Shown here in pieces: positions 35,719-44,758 of a stretch of DNA of 64,000 nt. This DNA comes from Simiduia sp. 21SJ11W-1. Its GTDB lineage: Bacteria; Pseudomonadota; Gammaproteobacteria; Pseudomonadales; Cellvibrionaceae. The position numbers and the translations under genes were made by a program. The stretch spans positions 2,697,501 to 2,761,500 of the forward strand of contig NZ_CP090959.1 in the NCBI RefSeq assembly GCF_024138675.1, written 5' to 3'. Under the pieces are notes generated by a model. It was not told the DNA's origin, did not search any database, and worked only from the letters and a program-made list of their open reading frames with translations. Numbering within the stretch: position 1 is the stretch's first letter; each line of letters begins with the position of its first letter.

Positions 35719-37968
35719 ATGATCTTCGGCCGCAAAAAACGCAAACCCATCAGCATTCCGGCGAAACCTGTAAAAGAGTGGAAGTACACCACCTGCAATT
35801 ATTGCTCAACCGGCTGCTCCATTGAGCTGGGCCTTAACGATGAAGGCCGGGTGATTACCAGCCGCGGTCATGCCGGTGCCGATGTGAACCGCGGCAAGCT
35901 GTGCATCAAGGGCCTGCTGGAGCACGATCTGTTTCACTCGCCCGGGCGTGGCACCGAGCCGCTGATGCGCGAGAAGGCACACCAGCCCTTTGCGCCCGCC
36001 AGTTGGGATAGCGCCCTGGATAAAACCGCCAGCAAGATTAAGGAAATTCAAGACAAATACGGGCGCGACAGCTTTGCCATTGTGTCTACCGGCCAGCTGC
36101 TCACCGAAGAGTTTTATGCGCTGGGTAAACTTGTGCGGGGCCAGATTGGCACCAACAACTACGACGGCAACACCACCTTGTGCATGGCCTCGGCGGTTTC
36201 GGGCTACAAGCGCACCTTCGGTTCAGACGGCCCGCCCGGCTGCTATGAAGATTTCGAGCACACAGGCTGCCTGATGGCCTTCGGCTCCAATTTGCCCGAG
36301 CAGCACCCCATCATTTACTGGCGCTTGAAAGAAGCCCGTGAAAAGCGGCACTTCCCCATGATTGTGGTAGACCCGCGCGTCACCATGCTCGCGCAATTTG
36401 CCGATATTCACCTGCCGATTACGCCCGGCACCGACACAGTGCTCATCAACGCCATGATGCATGTCATCTTTAAAGAGGGCCTGGCCGATGAAGACTACAT
36501 CGCCAAGCACACCCAAGGCATTGATGACTTAAAGCAACTGGTGTTGGAAAAATACGATCCGAAACACGCACAGCACATTTGCGGCATTGATGAAGATCGC
36601 ATTCGCCATGTGGCCCGCGTGTACGCCAAGGCGAGCAGTGCCATGAGCATTTGGACCATGGGTATCAACCAATCTACCCACGGCTCTGATGGCGTGTGCA
36701 ACATCAATAACCTGAACCTGATTACCGGCAACATCGGCAAGCCCGGTGGCACCAGCTTATCAATCACCGGCCAGTGCAATGCCATGGGCACGCGCGAATG
36801 GTCTTCGTGTTCGGGCCTGCCGGGCTATCGCTACCTGGAAAAGCCGAAAGACCGAAAGCACATTGCCGATTTCTGGGGCATTGATGAGTCATTTTTCCCG
36901 CCCGCGCGCGGGCTTGCCCAAACCGACATTTTCCCGGCCATTGAATCCGGCCAGATTAAAGGCCTATGGCTGGTTGCCACCAACCCCATGACCTCTATGC
37001 CCAACCAGCCACGCATTCGCAAAGCCATGGAAAAACTTGAGTTTCTGGTGGTGCAGGATGTGTATGAAGATGTGGAAACCAACAAATACTCACACGTGTA
37101 CTTCCCTGCGGCTGTGTGGGCAGAGAAAGAAGGCTGCCACACCAATACCGAGCGCCGGGTAAACCTCACGCGCAATGTCTTGCCCGCCTACGCCAACTCC
37201 AAGCCGGATTTCTGGGTATTTAAAGAAATGTCCAAGCGATTCCAGGATCGCAACCCCATTGCGTTCCCCGAATCTGCCGAAGCCGCGTTCAATGAAATGC
37301 GCGAGCTTTCCAAAGGTACTGGCCGCACACTGGATATTTCAGGCATGACCTGGGATCGCATTGAAGCGGCGCGCGGTATCCAGTGGCCCTATAGCGAAGC
37401 CGACGCGCTGGCCGATGAAGAGCGGCTCGGCAAAGTTATTGCCATAGACACCAAAAACCGTGTGGATTACAAGGGCAATCAACGCCTGTACACAGATGGC
37501 GTGTTCCAAACCGAAAGCGGGCGCGCCAATCTGATTTGCGTAGACTTTGTGAACAACAACGAATGCCCGGACGACGACTACCCCTTCTGGTTGAACTCGG
37601 GCCGGGTTGTTGAGCACTTTCACACGCGCACACGCACCGGGAAAATCGGCAACTGTAACAAGTTCAGCCCAACCCCCTATATGGAAATGAACCCGGATGC
37701 CGCAACAGAACTTGGCATTGAACACGGCACCTACGTGCGCTTGGTGAGCCGCCGAGGCGATGCGGTGGTTATGGTGCAAACCACTCACCGTGTGGGGCGC
37801 AATATGGTGTTTATTCCTTTCCACTTTCACGATTGTGTAAACCGCTTGACGCTCGGCCTGCTGGACCCCTACTCACGTCAACCCGCGTTTAAACAAAACG
37901 CCGTGCGGGTAGAAAAAGTGGATCAGAAGGAAGCCGCGCAACTGAATTTGGAGCGCCGGAAGTTTTGA
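35719..37968 (+). CDS. nasA: Assimilatory nitrate reductase catalytic subunit
   Basis: A 749-residue molybdopterin bis-MGD enzyme. The N-terminal [4Fe-4S] site is C26, C29, C33 and C62 (CNYCSTGC ... GKLCIKG). GTNNYDGNTTLCMAS, TPGTDTVLINAMMHV and MGINQSTHGSDGVCNINNLN are standard MGD-binding segments. The C-terminal molydopterin dinucleotide domain has NSGRVVEHFHTRTRTGKI. It reduces nitrate to nitrite in the cytoplasm. The length is nearer cyanobacterial NarB than NasA of Klebsiella, and it has no C-terminal BFD or diaphorase domain. Electrons are therefore supplied by a separate protein, probably the DmsBC-like fusion downstream. AGGA lies 8 bases before the ATG. Confidence 0.93.
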   Translation: MIFGRKKRKPISIPAKPVKEWKYTTCNYCSTGCSIELGLNDEGRVITSRGHAGADVNRGKLCIKGLLEHDLFHSPGRGTEPLMREKAHQPFAPASWDSALDKTASKIKEIQDKYGRDSFAIVSTGQLLTEEFYALGKLVRGQIGTNNYDGNTTLCMASAVSGYKRTFGSDGPPGCYEDFEHTGCLMAFGSNLPEQHPIIYWRLKEAREKRHFPMIVVDPRVTMLAQFADIHLPITPGTDTVLINAMMHVIFKEGLADEDYIAKHTQGIDDLKQLVLEKYDPKHAQHICGIDEDRIRHVARVYAKASSAMSIWTMGINQSTHGSDGVCNINNLNLITGNIGKPGGTSLSITGQCNAMGTREWSSCSGLPGYRYLEKPKDRKHIADFWGIDESFFPPARGLAQTDIFPAIESGQIKGLWLVATNPMTSMPNQPRIRKAMEKLEFLVVQDVYEDVETNKYSHVYFPAAVWAEKEGCHTNTERRVNLTRNVLPAYANSKPDFWVFKEMSKRFQDRNPIAFPESAEAAFNEMRELSKGTGRTLDISGMTWDRIEAARGIQWPYSEADALADEERLGKVIAIDTKNRVDYKGNQRLYTDGVFQTESGRANLICVDFVNNNECPDDDYPFWLNSGRVVEHFHTRTRTGKIGNCNKFSPTPYMEMNPDAATELGIEHGTYVRLVSRRGDAVVMVQTTHRVGRNMVFIPFHFHDCVNRLTLGLLDPYSRQPAFKQNAVRVEKVDQKEAAQLNLERRKF

Positions 37969-38216
37969 TGCGCTTTAGTGTGGGCAGTGAAGGCAAATGG
38001 AGCTTTCGGCTACCGGGGGGCACGGCAGACGCAGCCCAGACACTTGCGGCACGCGTGAATACATCCTTGCAGCTCTGCATCGCCTTCCAGGGCGATGAAG
38101 GCCGCATGCGTCTGGACTACATCTACCTCTGTGCCGACGGGAATGTTGCGGTAGCAATGAGGATTGCAAAAGAGCAAAAAGCACTAAACAAGCATTGCGG
38201 TTTTAAAACGTTTTAG
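37968..38216 (+). CDS. Small hypothetical protein coupled to nasA
   Basis: The ATG at 37968 shares one base with the nasA stop (TGATG), the usual mark of translational coupling. The 82 residues read as a small soluble alpha/beta protein (SLQLCIAFQGDEGRMRLDYI then YLCADGNVAVAMR). It contains three Cys but no CxxC pair. It ends 22 bp before the Fe-S/membrane protein gene. A maturation or assembly factor for NasA is conceivable. The family is not recognised, and other frames here are short, so coding is likely but not certain. Confidence 0.5.
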   Translation: MRFSVGSEGKWSFRLPGGTADAAQTLAARVNTSLQLCIAFQGDEGRMRLDYIYLCADGNVAVAMRIAKEQKALNKHCGFKTF

Positions 38217-38238
38217 ATTGATTACGCGAGACAGGTTA

Positions 38239-40242
38239 ATGACAACGAACAACGAGTTACACAACCAGTTCGAGAAAATTCCAGGCCAGGATGCTGCTGG
38301 TGCCGGGCCTACAGGCGAAGAGCGCTCGGGCAGCCACGGCGCCATGATTTGGGAGATTCGTACCGAAGAGCAACCCTATGCGTTTTTATCTGACAAAGAA
38401 ATAAAAGACACCAACCGCTACGGCCAGAAAATTGACCTCATTGATTTAACCGAACACAAGCTGCCCGTAGGCCGCTCGCTGTACATTAATGAAAACCCGG
38501 CCGTGGGCACCAACCCCAATCGCAACAAGCAGCACGGATTTTTCTTCACGGCCGACAACTGCATTGGTTGCCACGCCTGTGAAGCCGCCTGCAGCGAGAA
38601 AAATGAAAACCCCGCACACCTGGCGTTCCGCTCTGTGGGCTATGTGGAAGGCGGCAGCTACCCAGATTACAAGCGCATGAATATCTCCATGGCCTGCAAT
38701 CACTGCGACAACCCCGTGTGCCTGAAGGGCTGCCCAACGCGCGCCTATACCAAACACGTAGAGTATGGCGCAGTACTACAAGACCCTGAAACCTGCTTTG
38801 GCTGTGGTTACTGCACTTGGGTATGCCCTTACAACGCGCCCCAGCTGGACCCTATTAAAGGCCAGGTTTCCAAGTGCAACATGTGTGTAGATCGCCTGGA
38901 GGTGGGCTTGAAGCCTGCGTGTGTGTCTGCCTGTGTGGGCAACGCGCTGGATTTTGGCGTTATTGAAAACGTACCGGAAAATCGCGAACAGGCGCTTACC
39001 GATATACCCGGTTTCCCAACGCCTGAAATTACCCACCCCAATGTGCGCTTCCAGCAGATTAACGAGCTGCCAGAGGAAATGAAGCGCACCGATTCCATGC
39101 CCCTTAAATACCACAAGGATGAGAACGGCCGCTACCGCCCGGCTGTTGATCAAAAGAAAGGGCGCGAAAAACACTGGAACCTTGGGCGCCTGTCTTCGCG
39201 AGAAAACCCTTTGGTTTTGTTTACGCTCTGCTCGCAAGCGGCCATTGGAGCCTTTGGCTTAAGCTTTTTGGGCGCAGAACTCGGGCTGCAGGAATTGGTG
39301 AATTTTAAACAATCAGCGCTCTATGCACCGCTGGCTATTCTGAGTTTTTTGCTGGTGGGCTTTGGCTTGTTTATGTCTACCATGCACCTTGGCAAACCGC
39401 ACCGTTTCTACCGTGGTTTTAACAACCTGCGCCACTCGCCTGTGTGCCGCGAAGGCCTTGGCATTGCGTTGTTTATGGGCGGGCTTGGCATGCACATTTT
39501 ATTCAGCCTGCCCAACAACAGTGTGTTCCAGGCCCTTTACAGCTGGGTAATAGGCGCAGACATCACCGCACTTATCGCCCCGGCCACCGCCGGGCGCTGG
39601 GCCACGGGCTTTGCGTATTTTGCCCTGCCTGCAAGCCTTGTGGGCCTTTACTACATGAACAAGTGCTACCGCATTGAAGCGCGCCCCTTCTGGAACCATT
39701 GGCAGGTGGGCACTGCATTTTTCGGCAACATGCTGTCACTCGGCGGGCTGGTGGCCGGGGCGGTAATGGTGCCTACGCTCGCGTTTTCGGGCCTGGGTTA
39801 TGCCACAGCCTTGGCCGTGTGCGGCGGTGCGATGGGCGCAGGCCTTGTGATTGAAGGCATAGGCCACATTGCCCACAGCCGGGCCATGGGCCAAGCACAC
39901 CACGAAGGCGGTGCCTCTCACTACATTCAAACCACCACCTTTGGCAAAAGCTTTTGGGCACGCAACGGCCTGTTGGCGGCGAACACTGTGCTGGTAGGCG
40001 CACTACTGACCGCCCTGCTGGTGTGGGATGCCAGTGGCCTTACGGCGCTGCTGGGCTGGGCGCTGGCGGGCTTACTGCTGGTTGTTACCTCGGTAGTTGG
40101 CCGGGCACTGTTTTATGTGCTGGTAGTGCCCACCACTATGCCGGGCGCCTTCTTCTGGAAAAACAAAGGCTTTGAAGAGCACGCCCGCGACATTGGCCTG
40201 GCGCACATGCCGCAGGTGGGCGTGGTACCCTTAAGCCACTAA
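38239..40242 (+). CDS. Fused DmsB-like ferredoxin / DmsC-like membrane anchor
   Basis: A 667-residue two-part protein. The N-terminal half is a DmsB-type electron-transfer subunit with four [4Fe-4S] sites: Cys108/111/114/118, 153/156/161/165, 186/189/192/196 and 213/216/228/232. From about 325 it becomes a DmsC-type anchor with about eight membrane helices (for example PLAILSFLLVGFGLFMSTMH). Normally these are separate proteins that carry electrons from quinol to a DMSO-reductase-family enzyme. Lying directly after nasA, with no diaphorase gene present, it is the likely electron donor. ATG at 38239 follows AGACAGG. Whether the system is quinol-driven is inference. Confidence 0.88.
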   Translation: MTTNNELHNQFEKIPGQDAAGAGPTGEERSGSHGAMIWEIRTEEQPYAFLSDKEIKDTNRYGQKIDLIDLTEHKLPVGRSLYINENPAVGTNPNRNKQHGFFFTADNCIGCHACEAACSEKNENPAHLAFRSVGYVEGGSYPDYKRMNISMACNHCDNPVCLKGCPTRAYTKHVEYGAVLQDPETCFGCGYCTWVCPYNAPQLDPIKGQVSKCNMCVDRLEVGLKPACVSACVGNALDFGVIENVPENREQALTDIPGFPTPEITHPNVRFQQINELPEEMKRTDSMPLKYHKDENGRYRPAVDQKKGREKHWNLGRLSSRENPLVLFTLCSQAAIGAFGLSFLGAELGLQELVNFKQSALYAPLAILSFLLVGFGLFMSTMHLGKPHRFYRGFNNLRHSPVCREGLGIALFMGGLGMHILFSLPNNSVFQALYSWVIGADITALIAPATAGRWATGFAYFALPASLVGLYYMNKCYRIEARPFWNHWQVGTAFFGNMLSLGGLVAGAVMVPTLAFSGLGYATALAVCGGAMGAGLVIEGIGHIAHSRAMGQAHHEGGASHYIQTTTFGKSFWARNGLLAANTVLVGALLTALLVWDASGLTALLGWALAGLLLVVTSVVGRALFYVLVVPTTMPGAFFWKNKGFEEHARDIGLAHMPQVGVVPLSH

Positions 40243-40300
40243 GTTACTTACTTTCAATTGGCCGCGCACACTGTGTGCGGCCACCGGCAACAAGACCCCT

Positions 40301-40678
40301 ATGGACCTCAATTCGCTGATTGGTAAAACCTGTGTTATTGGCCTTTCGTATTTCGATTTGGACGGGCGCCTGCTGAAGCAATCACAATGCTGTGGGCAGG
40401 TAATAAAAACCGATGCAGAACTCGGCATCACCTTGCGGCTGCAACACACCCAGGCCAGTGAGGCCGAATTTATTCTGCCCCCCAATCTAAACGCCTGGTA
40501 CAAGGCACCGGCGGGCCACTATCGCAACGCTGAATTCGGCGTAGACATGGAAAACCCCGACTACCTGGTAACCTGGGATATTCACCGCACCCAGCAAGAG
40601 CACCGCGAAGGCCAGCACGAGTGGTGGGAGTGGGTGCCCAACACCCAGGCCCCGCAGGTGGGTAGCCAGGGCAGTTAG
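40301..40678 (+). CDS. Hypothetical protein in nitrate operon (125 aa)
   Basis: A 125-residue soluble protein. It begins like a small beta-barrel (NSLIGKTCVIGLSYFDLDGR then LLKQSQCCGQVIKTD) and has an EWWEWVPNTQ aromatic patch near the C-terminus. From the strand pattern it may be an Sm- or OB-like fold. It lies 58 bp after the DmsBC fusion and 78 bp before moaA, all on the same strand. No Shine-Dalgarno is strong. The family is not recognised. Confidence 0.6.
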   Translation: MDLNSLIGKTCVIGLSYFDLDGRLLKQSQCCGQVIKTDAELGITLRLQHTQASEAEFILPPNLNAWYKAPAGHYRNAEFGVDMENPDYLVTWDIHRTQQEHREGQHEWWEWVPNTQAPQVGSQGS

Positions 40679-40756
40679 AGGCGCCGCACCTGCTGCTCAC
40701 TGGCAGCGCTAATCCCCTATCATGTAAGCTTGCAGGCTAACGGAGCAGACAACCCC

Positions 40757-41752
40757 ATGCTGATCGACCGCTTTAATCGCACCATAGACTACATTCGACT
40801 GTCGGTAACCGACCGGTGCGATTTCCGCTGCGTCTATTGCATGAGCGAAGACATGACCTTCATGCCCCGCGCCCAGGTATTAACCCTTGAGGAGCTTGCG
40901 GAAATCGGCACTGCTTTTGTGGAACTTGGAGTAAAGAAAATTCGTATCACCGGCGGCGAACCCCTGATCCGGCGCGATGTAATGCAGCTGTTTGAACAGC
41001 TGGGCCAGCTGCCACTGGATGAACTCACCCTCACCACCAACGGCTCGCAGCTTGTGCAGTACGCCTTGCCCCTGCAGGCTGCCGGTGTGCGGCGCATCAA
41101 CATCAGCCTGGATACCTTAAACCCTGAAAAATTTACCGCCCTCACCCGCACAGGCCAGCTCGCACAAGTGCTGGCGGGCATTGAAGCCGCGCGCGAGGCA
41201 GGCTTTGAGCGCATCAAGCTCAATGCGGTAATTTTGAAAAACCGCAATGCCGATGAAGTGCCCGCGCTCACGCAGTTTGCATTAGATAAAGGCCTGGACA
41301 TCAGCTTCATTGAAGAGATGCCACTGGGCGCCATTACCGAACACAGCCGCGCACTGGAATTTTGTTCCAGCGCCGAGTTGCGCGGCATACTGCAACAACA
41401 CTTCGCCCTCACTCCCCTTGAAGACGAAAGCGCCGGCCCTTCGCGCTACTGGGCGGCCACGGGCGCCGATGGCAAACCCGGCACCAGCCGCATAGGATTT
41501 ATTTCGCCCCACTCCGAAAACTTCTGCGCCAGCTGCAACCGCGTACGCGTGAGTGCCGAGGGCAAGTTGTTACTCTGTTTAGGTAACGATCACGCAGCCG
41601 ACCTCAAACACCTGGTGCGGGCCTACCCCAATGATCGCGAGCGGTTAAAAGCCGCTATTGTTGCGGCCATGGATTTAAAGCCCGAAAAACACCATTTTAA
41701 CCTGCACGATGAACCGCAAATTGTGCGCTTTATGAATGCCACCGGCGGTTAG
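40757..41752 (+). CDS. moaA: GTP 3',8-cyclase MoaA (molybdenum cofactor)
   Basis: A 331-residue radical-SAM enzyme. The SAM cluster is CDFRCVYC (Cys21/25/28) and KIRITGGEPLIRRDV is the downstream GGEP motif. The second cluster is FCASCNRVRVSAEGKLLLCL, and the protein ends in TGG, the MoaA C-terminal diglycine. It converts GTP to the cyclic intermediate of molybdopterin synthesis, serving NasA. I chose the ATG at 40757, which begins MLIDRFNRTIDYIRLSVTDR as in the family. GGAG lies 11 bases upstream. The stop overlaps the DMT transporter start by 17 bases. Confidence 0.93.
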   Translation: MLIDRFNRTIDYIRLSVTDRCDFRCVYCMSEDMTFMPRAQVLTLEELAEIGTAFVELGVKKIRITGGEPLIRRDVMQLFEQLGQLPLDELTLTTNGSQLVQYALPLQAAGVRRINISLDTLNPEKFTALTRTGQLAQVLAGIEAAREAGFERIKLNAVILKNRNADEVPALTQFALDKGLDISFIEEMPLGAITEHSRALEFCSSAELRGILQQHFALTPLEDESAGPSRYWAATGADGKPGTSRIGFISPHSENFCASCNRVRVSAEGKLLLCLGNDHAADLKHLVRAYPNDRERLKAAIVAAMDLKPEKHHFNLHDEPQIVRFMNATGG

Positions 41753-42629
41753 CGCCCAACGCCCGCTGCTGTGGGTGCTGGCGGCCACCGCATCCTTTTG
41801 TTGCGTGGCGCTGGCCACGCGCGCCATAGGCAATAATCTGGCTACCACCCAGGTGTTATTTTTCCGCGCACTGATTGGCGCCTTGGTACTTGCGCCCATT
41901 GTCTGGCGATTGCGCCCGCGCCTGCACAAAGCATTATTCACCTTGCACCTGGCCCGCAACAGCCTGCACCTGCTGGGCCAATACGGCTGGTTTTTCGGAT
42001 TAATCTGGCTGCCCTTAGCCGATGTCACGGCCATCGAATTTTCAACACCGCTGTGGGTTGCCCTCTTGGGTTGGGCGTGCCTCGGCGAGCGGCCGAGCCG
42101 GCCCACGCTGCTTGCCATCGCGCTGGGGCTGGCAGGTGTGCTGACCATCAGCATGGAAAGCCTAAACCAATACAGCAGTGCCAGCCTGTGGCTGCTCGCC
42201 TCGGCCCTTGGCTATGCCGGTGCACACCTGTGTACGCGCAGCCTTGCCACCGCCGGCCACTCGGCACTGGCCATTTTGGTGTGGATGTACCTGTTACAAA
42301 CGCCCGTCACGCTAGCGCTGTGCCTCAACCATTGGCAGTGGCCAGCCGCTGGCCTTTGGCTGTACCTGCTGCCCATTGGCCTGTGCGCCTTGTCTGCCCA
42401 CTATTGCCTAACCCGAGCACTGGCTCTGGCCGACACCGCCAAGGTGATTGCCTTCGACTACCTGCGCCTGCCTATTCTGGGCGGCGTTGGCCTGCTCGCG
42501 TTTAACGAACCGCTCACCGGCGCGCTGCTAGCCGGCAGCTGCTGTATACTCGCCGGCTGCTGGATAAACATGCGAGGGGCAACACCGGCGGCCCCGTTAT
42601 TGCGGAAGCCCGAACAACGTGCCCTTTAA
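41736..42629 (+). CDS. EamA/DMT-family membrane transporter
   Basis: A 297-residue protein with ten membrane helices in two EamA repeats. The first half opens VLAATASFCCVALATRAIGN and LARNSLHLLGQYGWFFGLIW, and the second half has YCLTRALALADTAKVIAFDY and the final GALLAGSCCILAGCWI. DMT exporters move diverse metabolites. Substrate cannot be told. It overlaps moaA by 17 bases upstream and the next gene by 11 downstream, so it is in the same transcript. Confidence 0.85.
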   Translation: MPPAVSAQRPLLWVLAATASFCCVALATRAIGNNLATTQVLFFRALIGALVLAPIVWRLRPRLHKALFTLHLARNSLHLLGQYGWFFGLIWLPLADVTAIEFSTPLWVALLGWACLGERPSRPTLLAIALGLAGVLTISMESLNQYSSASLWLLASALGYAGAHLCTRSLATAGHSALAILVWMYLLQTPVTLALCLNHWQWPAAGLWLYLLPIGLCALSAHYCLTRALALADTAKVIAFDYLRLPILGGVGLLAFNEPLTGALLAGSCCILAGCWINMRGATPAAPLLRKPEQRAL

Positions 42630-42942
42630 GCTTGCCCCCAAACGCCTGCGACAACTGTTTCTCACCGCAAGCCTTACGCTTACCATCTGGTATTTACTGC
42701 TGCTGTGGGATCTTGCCCGTGGCGAAACGCTGGGCATGCTGCAGCCCTACCTGGCCGATTTACTCACCATTGCCGACGGCGCGCTGGTGGTGATTGCAGG
42801 CCTTGTGCCATTGATTTTATTTTGGGGCTGGGCCAGCAAGGTGTTTGCAAACCTCGCGCTCAAACAGTTGGCGGTAGATCTCAAACGCCGGCGTATTGAG
42901 CCCGGCCAATCGGGCGAACACAAGTGCGAAAAACAGCAATAA
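42619..42942 (+). CDS. Small hypothetical membrane protein (107 aa)
   Basis: It starts with GTG inside the DMT gene (11-base overlap). Two membrane helices are predicted (about 12-31 and 49-74), then a basic cytoplasmic tail (DLKRRRIEPGQSGEHKCEKQ). No family is recognised. It is the last gene of the plus-strand nas/moaA series. Confidence 0.6.
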   Translation: MPFKLAPKRLRQLFLTASLTLTIWYLLLLWDLARGETLGMLQPYLADLLTIADGALVVIAGLVPLILFWGWASKVFANLALKQLAVDLKRRRIEPGQSGEHKCEKQQ

Positions 42943-42947
42943 AAAAA

Positions 42948-42963
42948 GGGCAGCAGGCTGCCC
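42948..42963. terminator. Hairpin after last gene of nas series
   Basis: GGGCAGC-AG-GCTGCCC is a 7-bp stem starting 6 bp after the stop. It is preceded by AAAAAAA and followed by CGAGAGG, so it is intrinsic only for minus-strand transcripts but well placed to end the operon. The same GGGCAGC stem occurs in the terminator at 13883. Confidence 0.55.
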
Positions 42964-43117
42964 CGAGAGGGAGGAATACAGGCAGCACCTGTATCAACAA
43001 AACCGAAGAGTTACCTACAGCAAGAGCGACTGCTGCGGCGATGCTATAGCATTTACGCCCCGACACCACTGAAACTGGTACCTCACCCGCACCGATGCTA
43101 TACACGCAGCCAAACCG

Positions 43118-43137
43118 ATACCATGCGACCTTGGTAT
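43118..43137 (-). repeat. REP-like interrupted palindrome, copy 1
   Basis: ATACCATGCGACCTTGGTAT has arms ATACCA/TGGTAT around an 8-base core. The identical 20-mer occurs in the opposite orientation at 60254-60273. It sits in the 409-bp gap 42943-43351, which also holds the perfect palindrome ATGCTATAGCAT (43041-43052) and no gene. Confidence 0.7.
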
Positions 43138-43351
43138 GGTGCATTTTCCGTACACGGCAAACCTATACTCAAAACCACATCTTTACAGCGCACACATTTC
43201 CAGCGCGCACCTTGTAAATAGGGTTGCACGCCCTCAGATAAAGGGCCTTAATAGCGGGCCAATTGCCTGAATTTATTGCGGCTGTGGCTGCGCTAAGTGC
43301 AGTAGGCCATACACGCAGCTGCTCCCACTTCACAACCATCAAGGACGCACC

Positions 43352-43741
43352 ATGGAAATTGCCATTGCCATCATTTTACTGGCCCTGATTCAATACATGA
43401 TTTTCTCGGGCCGGGTGGGTTGGGCCAGAGCCAAGTACGGCGTGGCGGCCCCTAAAACCGTAGGCCATGAAATATTCGAGCGCATCTACCGCGTGCAGGT
43501 AAATACCTTAGAGCAGCTGATGATTTTTATTCCCGCAACCCTGGCCTTCAGCATTTACGTGCACAGCTTCTGGGTGTGGGTACCGGGCGTGGCGTTCTTG
43601 TTGGGCCGTATTCTGTTTGCGCGCTTTTACGAGCGGGCGCCAGAAAAACGCGCGGTGGGTTTTGCCATGGGGTTTCTCGCCAATGTGGTGATGGTACTCT
43701 GGAGCCTTACCGCCATTTCTATTAGCCTGCTCAGCGCTTAA
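43352..43741 (+). CDS. MAPEG family membrane protein
   Basis: A 129-residue protein with four membrane helices. The motif RVQVNTLEQLMIFIPATLAF carries the MAPEG consensus R-x-x-x-N-x-x-E, and FARFYERAPEKRAVGF is the conserved third-loop segment. MAPEG proteins include glutathione-dependent enzymes and membrane-associated eicosanoid-like proteins. In bacteria the role is usually stress-related and unproven. A single gene. Confidence 0.88.
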   Translation: MEIAIAIILLALIQYMIFSGRVGWARAKYGVAAPKTVGHEIFERIYRVQVNTLEQLMIFIPATLAFSIYVHSFWVWVPGVAFLLGRILFARFYERAPEKRAVGFAMGFLANVVMVLWSLTAISISLLSA

Positions 43742-43852
43742 AGACACAATAAACACATCGCCAAGGCACAGGCTTGCCTGTATGCTGGCCTTTCCCGGTA
43801 CACCTGACGCCTGTGCCTCTCGGTGCAATTGCGCCCTACTCCTCGGTGTACC

Positions 43853-44518
43853 ATGGCAAGCCCCCTGTACCGCTACCAAACCCTAACGATTGGCAAGCTG
43901 CATGTGCACATGCGCACGCTGCTTGATAACCAGCAGTTTTCAGATGATCAGGGCGCGGCCGAAGCGCTGGGTATCAGCTCTGCCAGCTGGCCCCTGTTCG
44001 GCACCCTGTGGCCCTCGGGCCAGGTGCTCGCCCAGCTGATGCAAAACCAAGACATTACCAACAAACGCATTCTTGAAGTGGGCTGCGGCATGGCACTTTC
44101 AAGCCACGTACTTAACGCCCGCCACGCAGACATCACCGCCACCGATTACCATCCGGCAGCGGAAGAGTTCTTGCTTGAAAATACCCGCATCAATGCCGGC
44201 AAACCCATCCCCTTTACGCGCACAGGCTGGGGCGACCCGGTCAGTAATTTGGGATTTTTCGATTTGATTATTGGCAGCGATTTGCTCTATGAAGCCGAGC
44301 ATGTGCCGTTGCTCGCAGGTTTTATAAATCAGCACGCCAAACCCGAGTGCGATGTGGTGATTATTGATCCGGGCCGCGGCAATCACGCCAAATTCAGCAA
44401 GCGCATGGTGGCACTGGGCTTTAGCCACAGCCAATACGCGCCAGACACCCAAACCTATTTAAGCGCGCCTTTTAAAGGTCGTGTGCTGCAATACCACCGC
44501 AGCGGCAAGCCCAGCTGA
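43853..44518 (+). CDS. Class I SAM-dependent methyltransferase (METTL21/ Lys-MTase-like)
   Basis: A 221-residue Rossmann-fold methyltransferase. Motif I is ILEVGCGMALSSHVLNARHA, the post-I segment ADITATDYHP and motif II LIIGSDLLYE. The last is typical of the METTL21/CaM-KMT protein-lysine methyltransferase group. I chose ATG at 43853, as an in-frame ATG 30 bases earlier adds only a non-conserved Arg/Pro-rich stretch. The target is unknown. It ends 16 bp before a hairpin. Confidence 0.75.
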   Translation: MASPLYRYQTLTIGKLHVHMRTLLDNQQFSDDQGAAEALGISSASWPLFGTLWPSGQVLAQLMQNQDITNKRILEVGCGMALSSHVLNARHADITATDYHPAAEEFLLENTRINAGKPIPFTRTGWGDPVSNLGFFDLIIGSDLLYEAEHVPLLAGFINQHAKPECDVVIIDPGRGNHAKFSKRMVALGFSHSQYAPDTQTYLSAPFKGRVLQYHRSGKPS

Positions 44519-44534
44519 TTGAAGGCAAAAAAAA

Positions 44535-44551
44535 GCCCCACCAGGTGGGGC
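44535..44551. terminator. Hairpin terminator
   Basis: GCCCCAC-CAG-GTGGGGC lies 16 bp after the methyltransferase stop, preceded by AAAAAAAA. On the minus strand this gives a stem plus T8, so it can end read-through from the 436-aa gene, and may also act on the plus strand. Confidence 0.65.
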
Positions 44552-44758
44552 CAAGCCTTAGAGAGCGCTGAATTTTTTACACCCACCAAAACGTAATGAA
44601 AACTTAAAAAACTTTGATTCGCAGGGACAATTCTCTCCGCTTTAAGCAAAACAGCTAAATACAACACATCAATGGCGCACCGGCTTATTGCACAGGCAGC
44701 CAGGCTTACGGCTTAGAAAAAGCATCAGCGCAACGCCGCAATTAAAGCCCGCAATTAC

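Noticed and set aside
42881-43144. Minus-strand 87-aa frame after the nas series
   Set aside because: It overlaps the end of the 107-aa gene, crosses a hairpin and a palindromic repeat, and has no Shine-Dalgarno.
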